Assembly: GCA_023433855.1 (NCBI GenBank)
Contig: JAEYTV010000301.1
Location: 1-11,580, forward strand
From: Pseudomonadota bacterium
GTDB lineage: Bacteria > Pseudomonadota > Alphaproteobacteria > Rhizobiales > Rhizobiaceae
Reading direction: 5' to 3'
Length of the DNA stretch: 11,580 nt
In this document: positions 6,028 through 11,580 of the stretch, in pieces
Layout of the letters: every line of letters begins with the position of its first letter
Position numbering within the stretch: the stretch's first letter is position 1
Program-made: the position numbers and the translations under genes
The notes under the pieces: generated by a model
Told to the model about the DNA's origin: nothing
Seen by the model: the letters and a program-made list of their open reading frames with translations, nothing else
Databases searched by the model: none

Positions 6028-6053
6028 TCGGCCGCGATCATGCCCGCGGCCGA
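6028..6053 (-). terminator. Hairpin just downstream of ntrC (weak terminator or 3'-end stem)
   Basis: TCGGCCGC (6028-6035) and GCGGCCGA (6046-6053) are perfect complements around a ten-base loop, beginning 12 bases after the ntrC stop. The stem is strong, but the minus-strand sequence after it (CTGTCCTTCGG) is not T-rich. A Rho-assisted or 3'-end stabilising stem is more likely than an intrinsic terminator. Confidence 0.35.
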
Positions 6054-6065
6054 TGAGATGGGTGC

Positions 6066-7517
6066 CTAGGCGGTCCGGGCGCTGCGGTAGACGGACACGC
6101 CGAGCTCCCGGATTTTCTTTCGCAGCGTGTTGCGGTTCAGTCCGAGAAGATCTGCGGCCTTGATCTGGTTGCCACGCGTTGCGGTAAGCGCCGCGAGGAT
6201 CAGCGGATACTCCATTTCCGTCAGGACGCGATCGTAGAGCCCCGGAGGCGGCAGGCTGTCTCCGAAGCTGGCGAAATACGTCCGCATGTTCTCTTCCACC
6301 GCCTGTGCGATCGTCAGCGATCCGGCACTGGTTCCGATCTTGTCGATCGGACTGTCAGGTACGTCGGAGCGAAGTTCCGACTCGATGATCTCACGGGTGA
6401 TCACCTCCTGCGGGTAAAGTGCCATCAGACGGCGAACGAGGTTCTCCAGTTCGCGAACATTGCCGGGCCAGGCGTAAGTTTTCATCACTTCCAAGGCTTC
6501 GCCGTCGAAGCGCTTGGCGTCGAGCCCTTCCTTTTCACCGACCTGCATGAAATGCCGAACGAGATCCGGGATATCCTCGGCCCGATCCCTCAGCGGCGGC
6601 AGCCGCAAAGGGACGACGTTGAGACGGTAATAGAGGTCTTCGCGGAACAAACCCTGATTGATCAGGTTTTTCAGATCCTTGTTGGTCGCAGCAACGATGC
6701 GAACATCGGTTCGGATCGGTGTGCGCCCTCCGACGGTGGTATATTCGCCCTGCTGAAGCACCCGGAGCAGGCGGGTCTGGGCATCCATCGGCATGTCACC
6801 GATTTCATCCAGAAACAGAGTGCCGCCTTCGGCCTGCTCGAAACGTCCGGTCGACCGCGTCTGAGCGCCGGTGAAGGCTCCCTTCTCGTGCCCGAAAAGT
6901 TCCGATTCAATCAGGTCCCGCGGGATCGCCGCCATGTTGATCGCCACGAACGGCCCGTTGCGGCGTTTGCCGTAATCGTGCAGGGCGCGGGCCACGAGTT
7001 CCTTGCCGGTGCCTGATTCACCGGTGATCATCAGCGTGAGGTCGGTCTGCATGAGGCGCGCCAGGACGCGGTAGATCTCCTGCATGGCGGCGGAACGACC
7101 GACCAGCGGCATCCCATCCTGCATATCGTCGTCGAGACGGGCCGGCTTACGTTTCGGTTCCGCCAGCGCGCGTCCGATGATGGCGATGAGTTCGGTCAGA
7201 TCGAAGGGCTTCGGCAGGTAATCGTAGGCCCCTTTTTCCGACGCCTTGATCGCCGTCATGAAGGTGTTCTGGGCACTCATGACAAGCACCGGCAACTCTG
7301 GCCGCGCCTTCTTGATGCGTGGTAGCAGATCGAACGCATTTTCATCCGGCATGATGACGTCGGTGACGACAAGATCGCCTTCGCCCGCCGATATCCAACG
7401 CCAGAGGGTCGCGGCGTTGGATGTGATACGCACATCGTAGCCGGCTCTTGTCAGAGCCTGGTTGAGAACGGTCCGGATAGCCGCGTCGTCATCGGCGACA
7501 AGGATCGTGGCAGTCAT
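6066..7517 (-). CDS. ntrC: Nitrogen regulation response regulator NtrC
   Basis: Sigma-54-dependent activator that, when phosphorylated by NtrB under nitrogen limitation, turns on genes such as glnA and glnII. Its 483 residues are normal. The receiver domain (1-120) has acidic residues D9-D11, phospho-acceptor D53, S81 and K103. The AAA+ domain has Walker A GESGTGKE (166-173), the sigma-54 contact loop GAFTGA (213-218) and Walker B with D237-E238. A C-terminal Fis-type HTH covers about 440-475, with [20 protein letters not shown]. All key residues are intact. The ATG overlaps the ntrB stop (ATGA), with AGGAAA six bases upstream, so translation is probably coupled. In related genomes ntrY-ntrX follows. 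Here it does not. Confidence 0.97.
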   Translation of the reverse strand: MTATILVADDDAAIRTVLNQALTRAGYDVRITSNAATLWRWISAGEGDLVVTDVIMPDENAFDLLPRIKKARPELPVLVMSAQNTFMTAIKASEKGAYDYLPKPFDLTELIAIIGRALAEPKRKPARLDDDMQDGMPLVGRSAAMQEIYRVLARLMQTDLTLMITGESGTGKELVARALHDYGKRRNGPFVAINMAAIPRDLIESELFGHEKGAFTGAQTRSTGRFEQAEGGTLFLDEIGDMPMDAQTRLLRVLQQGEYTTVGGRTPIRTDVRIVAATNKDLKNLINQGLFREDLYYRLNVVPLRLPPLRDRAEDIPDLVRHFMQVGEKEGLDAKRFDGEALEVMKTYAWPGNVRELENLVRRLMALYPQEVITREIIESELRSDVPDSPIDKIGTSAGSLTIAQAVEENMRTYFASFGDSLPPPGLYDRVLTEMEYPLILAALTATRGNQIKAADLLGLNRNTLRKKIRELGVSVYRSARTA

Positions 7518-8662
7518 CTCTCGTTTCCTGTGGGGTTCAAGGCACGGCCGTCGCCGGCTTCCTCCTTGTGCATGGGCATCAAAACACGAAAAACGGTGCG
7601 GCGCGCCTGGCTATCGCATTCCACGATGCCACCGTGCGCGCCGATGATCTTTGCTACAAGCGCCAGACCGAGGCCGGAGCCGTTTGTCTTGGTGGTAATG
7701 AACGGATCGAAGAGATGCGGCAACAGGTCCGCCGGCACCCCCGGGCCGTTGTCGATCACACAGAATTCGAGCGGCAGGGAGATCTTCTCGCGCGTGCCGG
7801 CAACCGAGAGCCGGATCCCGGGACGATAGGCCGTGGTAAGCATGATCTCGCCGTCGGGCGCATCGCCGATCGCTTCCGCCGCATTCTTGATCAAGTTGAG
7901 GAAGACCTGCACCAGCTGGTCACGGTTCGCATAGACAGGAGGCAGCGACGGGTCGTACATCTCCGACACTTTGAGGTGCCGGGCAAAACCCGCTTTCGCC
8001 ACTGCTTTCACATGATCAAGGACCGAATGGATATTGAGGGCTGTCCGGTCGACGGGCCGCTCGTCGGAGAAAACCTCCATCCTGTCGACAAGAGATACGA
8101 TGCGATCGGTTTCGTCGCAGATGAGCTGCGTCAATGCCCTGTCTTCGTCGGGGACCGACGTCTCGAGCAGTTGGGCCGCGCCGCGTATCCCCGATAGAGG
8201 ATTCTTGATCTCGTGCGCCAGCATGGAAGCAAGCCCCGTGACCGACCGTGCGGCGGCGCGATGGGTGAGCTGACGGTCGATCTTGTCAGCCATCGATCGC
8301 TCCTGCAGGACTATCACGACCGAACCGCGTTCACTGACCACCGGCGCCACGTAAAGGTCGACGAGCTTCTCCTGCCCCAGGCGCGGCGAGGACAGGTCGA
8401 CGCGGTATTCGTTGACAGGCGCTTTCCGCTCCCGGACCTGCTCGATGAGCGCCAGAAGCGGGCTGCCGAACGGTATAAGGCTGGAAATGTCGTTCTTGGC
8501 CAACTGTGCGGCACTGGAGCCGAAAAACGCCTCCGCTTCCCAGTTGGCAAATGCCACCTTGCCGGCGGCATCGACGAGGATCACGGGGTTCTGAACGGAA
8601 TTGAGGACGGCCATTGCCAGGCTGTTGCCCGAAGCCGGCTCAGACACAGAAGAGCTTGTCAT
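7514..8662 (-). CDS. ntrB: Nitrogen regulation sensor histidine kinase NtrB
   Basis: Soluble bifunctional kinase/phosphatase that controls NtrC in response to the PII protein. It has 382 residues and no membrane helix. A PAS-type N-terminal domain (about 12-120, with [16 protein letters not shown]) precedes the phospho-acceptor box LAHEIKNPL with His150. The ATP-binding domain has the N box around N260 (NLIKNAAEA), DNGPGVP (304-310) and [13 protein letters not shown] (321-333). GGGAGG lies four bases before the ATG, inside the end of dusB, and the ATG overlaps the dusB stop as ATGA. It is the middle gene of the dusB-ntrB-ntrC operon. Nothing is missing from the catalytic core. Confidence 0.97.
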   Translation of the reverse strand: MTSSSVSEPASGNSLAMAVLNSVQNPVILVDAAGKVAFANWEAEAFFGSSAAQLAKNDISSLIPFGSPLLALIEQVRERKAPVNEYRVDLSSPRLGQEKLVDLYVAPVVSERGSVVIVLQERSMADKIDRQLTHRAAARSVTGLASMLAHEIKNPLSGIRGAAQLLETSVPDEDRALTQLICDETDRIVSLVDRMEVFSDERPVDRTALNIHSVLDHVKAVAKAGFARHLKVSEMYDPSLPPVYANRDQLVQVFLNLIKNAAEAIGDAPDGEIMLTTAYRPGIRLSVAGTREKISLPLEFCVIDNGPGVPADLLPHLFDPFITTKTNGSGLGLALVAKIIGAHGGIVECDSQARRTVFRVLMPMHKEEAGDGRALNPTGNER

Positions 8663-9669
8663 GCCGCCTCCCTGCCGACCACTGTCTGGGAAAGTGCCGT
8701 ACGCATCCGGCGGATCACATCGGCGGGGTCTTTGGATGTCATGATGGTTACCTTTTCCTGCGCGGCGTGCGGCGCGAACCGATCGAGGTACCAGCCAAGA
8801 TGTTTACGGGCGTGCCGCAGACCAGCTTCGCGTCCGTAGAGACTTAGCATCGCCTCGTAATGCTCGACGACGAGCGTCGCGATCTCCGGGTACTGAGGCG
8901 CGGCATGCCCTGCAAGCCAGCCAACGTGCCAGGGCCGCCCCTGTGCGCCGCGACCGACCATGACAGCATCCGCACCCGAACGCCTGATGATTTCGGCGGC
9001 ATCCTCCGGTGTCTGCACGTCGCCGTTAGCCACGAGCGGGATGGAAATCGTCTCCCGCACGAGGCGAATGGCGTCCCAGTCTGCTCTGCCTTCATAGAAT
9101 TGCATCCGGGTCCGGCCGTGGATCGTTATGAGTTGCACACCCACCTCCTCGGCACGGCGGGCGATCTCCGGCGCATTGATCGAACTCTCGTCCCAGCCCA
9201 ACCGCATCTTGAGCGTCACGGGGACATTGGTGGCCTTCACGACTGCCTCGATGAGAGAAAGTGCATGGTCGGGATCGCGCATCAGAGCCGAGCCTGAATA
9301 TCCTCCAGTCACCTTCTTGGCTGGACATCCCATGTTGATGTCGATGATGTCGGCGCCATTGTCGCTTGCGATCCGGGCGGCCTCGGCCATTGGGCGAGCT
9401 TCTCGTCCCGCGAGCTGGACCATGTGCGGGGAGATTCCCACGCCTTTGAGGCGCGCCCAGGACTCGCCCCGGTTCAGGATAAGCTCACCGCTCGCCACCA
9501 TTTCCGTCACCACGAGGCCCGCTCCGAACCGCCAGGCGAGCTGCCGGAAGGGAAGATCGGTCACTCCTGACATTGGAGCCAATATAACCCGATTTGGCGC
9601 GATGACCGACCCGATACTGAAAGGGCTAGCGAGATTCGGGAGAGACAACTGATGATCTTTCGGGCACAT
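8659..9669 (-). CDS. dusB: tRNA-dihydrouridine synthase DusB (NifR3)
   Basis: FMN- and NADPH-dependent enzyme that reduces uridines in the D-loop of tRNA. It is called nifR3 in rhizobia because it heads the ntr operon. It has 336 residues with a TIM-barrel layout: [14 protein letters not shown] (25-38), NMGCPAKKV with the proposed catalytic Cys115 (112-120), KMRLGW with K154 (154-159), IHGRTR with H184 (183-188), NGDV (215-218) and GRGAQGRPW (239-247). The ATG at 9669 has no clear ribosome binding site, and the predicted promoter would leave a leader of only about nine bases. A TTG at 9648 or leaderless translation is possible. Confidence 0.95.
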   Translation of the reverse strand: MCPKDHQLSLPNLASPFSIGSVIAPNRVILAPMSGVTDLPFRQLAWRFGAGLVVTEMVASGELILNRGESWARLKGVGISPHMVQLAGREARPMAEAARIASDNGADIIDINMGCPAKKVTGGYSGSALMRDPDHALSLIEAVVKATNVPVTLKMRLGWDESSINAPEIARRAEEVGVQLITIHGRTRMQFYEGRADWDAIRLVRETISIPLVANGDVQTPEDAAEIIRRSGADAVMVGRGAQGRPWHVGWLAGHAAPQYPEIATLVVEHYEAMLSLYGREAGLRHARKHLGWYLDRFAPHAAQEKVTIMTSKDPADVIRRMRTALSQTVVGREAA

Positions 9670-9684
9670 TGATGCTTTGCACTA

Positions 9685-9713
9685 TTTTTATTCACATCAG
9701 AAGCGTTTGCCAA
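9685..9713 (-). promoter_or_regulatory. Sigma-70-like promoter of the dusB-ntrB-ntrC operon
   Basis: On the minus strand TTGGCA (9713-9708) and TAAAAA (9690-9685) are separated by exactly 17 bases. The -35 element matches the consensus in five of six positions. The predicted transcription start near 9678 lies only about nine bases before the annotated dusB ATG. No sigma-54 (GG/GC) promoter was seen here. Confidence 0.55.
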
Positions 9714-9738
9714 GAGCAAATCCGAAACTGCGTTATTT

Positions 9739-9767
9739 TTGAGCGTGCTGCTGGAAATGCCGCTATT
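9739..9767 (+). promoter_or_regulatory. Sigma-70-like promoter of ispDF-cinA
   Basis: TTGAGC (9739-9744) is followed after 17 bases by GCTATT (9762-9767), close to the alphaproteobacterial CTTGAC/CTATAT pattern. The predicted start near 9775 gives a leader of about 60 bases before the ATG at 9838. It lies back to back with the dusB promoter in the shared divergent region. Confidence 0.45.
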
Positions 9768-9837
9768 CATTCGATAGTTGTGCGCGTGTCAATCCTGGCA
9801 AGGCAGAAACGGGTTTAACCCGGATGGGCGAAAAACC

Positions 9838-11028
9838 ATGACAATCGGTGTGGTCATTGTCGCCGCCGGTCGCGGCGAAAGAGTTGGATCACCACAGGAG
9901 GGCCCGAAACAGTACCGGAAGGTCGGCGGCAAGGCGGTCATAACCCGCACGCTCGAGACGTTTCTGACCTGGAGCAGGACCGGTCCCGTAGCAGTTGTCA
10001 TCCACCCCGACGATGAGGCGCTTTTTAGGGCAGCGACAGCCGACGTGCGCGGGGCGGCCGATGTGATCACGACATTCGGCGGCGAGACTCGCCAACGTTC
10101 GGTCTTTGAGGGACTGCAGGCTCTGTCCAACCGGGACGTCACCCACGTGATGATCCACGACGCCGCACGGCCGTTTATCGACCACGCTCTACTGGACCGG
10201 GTGGCGCAAGCTCTTGACGATGGACGTTCGGGCGTCCTGCCCGTCATGCCAGTCACCGATACGCTCAAGCGAGCTGGTCCCGACCGCATCGTGCACGAGA
10301 CCGTGTCTCGGGCCGGCCTCTATGCCGCACAGACGCCCCAGGCGTTCGGCTATGCAGCGATCCGCATTGCGCACGAAAAAGCCGCCGCACTCCGCCGTCA
10401 GGATTTCACCGATGATGCTTCGGTGGCTGAATGGGCAGGGTTGCCGGTCACCCTGGTCGAGGGATCTGTCGACAACATCAAATTAACGGTACAGCGGGAT
10501 CTTGACATGGCCGACGAAAAACTCACCCGTTCCGCCCTACCGGACGTGCGCACGGGCAATGGTTACGACGTGCATCAGCTGGAAGCTGGCGACGGAGTGA
10601 CGCTTTGCGGCGTTTTCATCCCGCACGATCAGAAACTCACGGGGCATTCGGATGCAGACGTCGCCCTCCATGCCCTAACCGACGCGTTGCTTGCGACCTG
10701 CGGAGCCGGTGACATTGGCGATCATTTCCCTCCCTCCGACATGCAGTGGAAGGGCGCCCCTTCGCGCATTTTCCTGGAGTACGCCGCCGGGATCGTGCGG
10801 GACAATGGAGGCACGATCATGAATGCGGACATTTCGTTGATCGCGGAAGCCCCGAAAATCGGACCCCATCGTCAGGTGATGCGGGAAACCCTTGCGTCTA
10901 TCCTGGGAGTGTCGATAGATCGCTGCTCGGTGAAGGCAACCACCAACGAGAAGATCGGCTTTGTCGGCAGGCGGGAGGGTATCGCGGCCATCGCGACCGC
11001 AACGGTCGTCTACAGCAGGAATACCTGA
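9838..11028 (+). CDS. ispDF: Bifunctional IspD/IspF isoprenoid synthesis enzyme
   Basis: Fusion of two enzymes of the non-mevalonate (MEP) pathway. IspD makes CDP-methylerythritol from CTP and MEP. IspF makes the cyclodiphosphate. The protein has 396 residues from ATG 9838. The in-frame extension to 9778 was rejected because the family begins at [11 protein letters not shown]. The IspD part (1-about 230) shows [13 protein letters not shown] (5-17), GPKQY (22-26) and HDAARPF. The IspF part (about 238-396) shows metal ligands D244, H246 and H278 in GYDVHQ and [11 protein letters not shown], and the C-terminal NEKIGFVGR. The ribosome binding site is weak. The stop overlaps the cinA start by one base. 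The fused form is common in alphaproteobacteria. Confidence 0.96.
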   Translation: MTIGVVIVAAGRGERVGSPQEGPKQYRKVGGKAVITRTLETFLTWSRTGPVAVVIHPDDEALFRAATADVRGAADVITTFGGETRQRSVFEGLQALSNRDVTHVMIHDAARPFIDHALLDRVAQALDDGRSGVLPVMPVTDTLKRAGPDRIVHETVSRAGLYAAQTPQAFGYAAIRIAHEKAAALRRQDFTDDASVAEWAGLPVTLVEGSVDNIKLTVQRDLDMADEKLTRSALPDVRTGNGYDVHQLEAGDGVTLCGVFIPHDQKLTGHSDADVALHALTDALLATCGAGDIGDHFPPSDMQWKGAPSRIFLEYAAGIVRDNGGTIMNADISLIAEAPKIGPHRQVMRETLASILGVSIDRCSVKATTNEKIGFVGRREGIAAIATATVVYSRNT

Positions 11029-11528
11029 TGGGGTTCTTTCCACCGGACATCGAAGATGAAGCAAGGAGAATCGTCATCCGCTTCTCCGAGACGAAGACCC
11101 TAGTTTCGACGGCGGAATCCTGCACCGGGGGCCTGATCATAGGAGCCCTGACCGAGATACCGGGATCCTCCGCTGTCGTCGACCGGGGGTTCGTGACCTA
11201 CACCAATCAAGCCAAGATGGAGATGCTCGGCGTCGACTGCAGGACGCTCGCCGCTTTTGGTGCCGTCTCCACGGAAACGGCGCTGCAGATGGTCCAGGGC
11301 GCGCTGTTCCGGTCCAGCGCCTCGGTTGCCGTCGCGGTGACGGGAGTGGCGGGACCGGGGGGCGGGACCGCCGAAAAGCCGATCGGCTTGGTGCATCTTG
11401 CTGCCATGAACCGCGGAGGCATGATCCTGCACAAGGAAATGCGCTACGGAGCGACGGACCGGACGACAATCCGGCTATCTACGGTGCGCACAGCATTCGA
11501 GATGCTGATCGCTGTAGCAGAACAGTAA
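11028..11528 (+). CDS. pncC: CinA C-terminal domain protein, nicotinamide-nucleotide amidase
   Basis: Stand-alone CinA C-terminal domain of 166 residues. The family (PncC/YgaD) hydrolyses nicotinamide mononucleotide to nicotinate mononucleotide and ammonia in NAD recycling. It has AESCTGG with Ser31 (29-35), VTYTNQAK (56-63) and VTGVAGPGGG, followed by KPIGLVH, all typical. The N-terminal molybdopterin-binding-like domain found in long CinA proteins is absent, as usual for this type. The ATG overlaps the ispDF stop by one base (TGATG), with AGGA about eight bases upstream, so it is co-transcribed and probably translationally coupled with ispDF. Confidence 0.93.
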   Translation: MGFFPPDIEDEARRIVIRFSETKTLVSTAESCTGGLIIGALTEIPGSSAVVDRGFVTYTNQAKMEMLGVDCRTLAAFGAVSTETALQMVQGALFRSSASVAVAVTGVAGPGGGTAEKPIGLVHLAAMNRGGMILHKEMRYGATDRTTIRLSTVRTAFEMLIAVAEQ

Positions 11529-11537
11529 CATGGATAG

Positions 11538-11580
11538 TCAAGCGGTCGCGTAGATATTGTCCGCCCGCGCCTCGAATGCC
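11538..11580 (-). CDS. 3' end of a RatA/COQ10-type (SRPBCC) protein, partial
   Basis: The minus strand entering from the right edge reads AFEARADNIYATA and then TGA (11540-11538). This resembles the C-terminus of the ubiquinone-binding COQ10/RatA-like protein that, in Sinorhizobium-type genomes, lies convergent to cinA and next to lipA. Only 13 codons are visible, so the call rests mainly on gene order. It ends nine bases beyond the cinA stop. Confidence 0.5.
   Translation of the reverse strand, partial: AFEARADNIYATA

Larger units (their letters stand above)
5249..6065. other. Gene-poor 0.8 kb between the dehydrogenase and ntrC
   Basis: No full-length gene is supported here. I looked for the start of ntrY, which usually follows ntrC in related genomes, and found no sensor-kinase sequence on the minus strand. 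What is present: a palindrome upstream of the dehydrogenase (5287-5300), a small palindrome CCTCCG-cc-CGGAGG (5581-5594), a possible zinc-ribbon mini-ORF (5690-5863), and two hairpins downstream of ntrC (5950-5980 and 6028-6053). Confidence 0.5.

Noticed and set aside
1..6065. Mobile element, integrase, CRISPR array, tRNA or attachment site explaining the accessory region
   Set aside because: I looked for transposase or integrase motifs, terminal inverted repeats, regularly spaced repeats and tRNA-like folds and saw none. The junction origin stays unexplained.
9778..9837. Upstream 20-codon extension of ispDF
   Set aside because: The IspD fold starts at the [13 protein letters not shown] strand immediately after ATG 9838, and the extension overlaps the predicted transcription start.

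Overview
The window looks like chromosomal DNA of an alphaproteobacterium of the Rhizobiales (Hyphomicrobiales). The evidence is high GC content, the order dusB-ntrB-ntrC divergent from a fused ispDF gene followed by a short cinA/pncC gene, and a RatA/COQ10-like gene end at the right edge. As I recall it, this is the core gene order of Sinorhizobium, Rhizobium and Agrobacterium relatives. I cannot name the genus.

The right half (about 6066-11580) is compact housekeeping DNA. On the minus strand dusB, ntrB and ntrC form an operon with ATGA overlaps at both junctions. It encodes a tRNA dihydrouridine synthase and the nitrogen two-component system (NtrB sensor kinase, NtrC sigma-54 activator). 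On the plus strand ispDF (isoprenoid precursor synthesis) overlaps a CinA C-terminal type nicotinamide-nucleotide amidase by one base. The 168 bases between dusB and ispDF carry a sigma-70-like promoter in each direction. The last 43 bases hold the 3' end of a convergent gene, probably RatA/COQ10 family.

The left half (1-6065) is looser accessory DNA. From the left it holds: an NADP-dependent MDR-family oxidoreductase (minus) with its own promoter; about 0.9 kb without a convincing protein gene, which contains a very clear minus-strand intrinsic terminator, a possible small RNA and several dyads; a small hypothetical gene (2025-2282); a frameshifted remnant of a DUF924-like protein; a putative HTH protein with an unclear 5' end; a well-supported 77-residue small protein; a PQQ-type sorbosone/sugar dehydrogenase (minus); and about 0.8 kb of gene-poor DNA with a possible 57-residue zinc-ribbon ORF.

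The main structural observation is the junction at about 6065. In the related genomes I know, ntrC is followed by ntrY-ntrX. Here it is followed by gene-poor DNA and accessory genes, so this looks like a rearrangement or insertion point. I see no transposase, integrase, CRISPR array, tRNA or rRNA, and no recognisable defence or biosynthetic system. The candidates most worth checking are the terminator-linked RNA at 1695-1806, the three dyads upstream of the oxidoreductase, the break after ntrC, and the small orphan genes.
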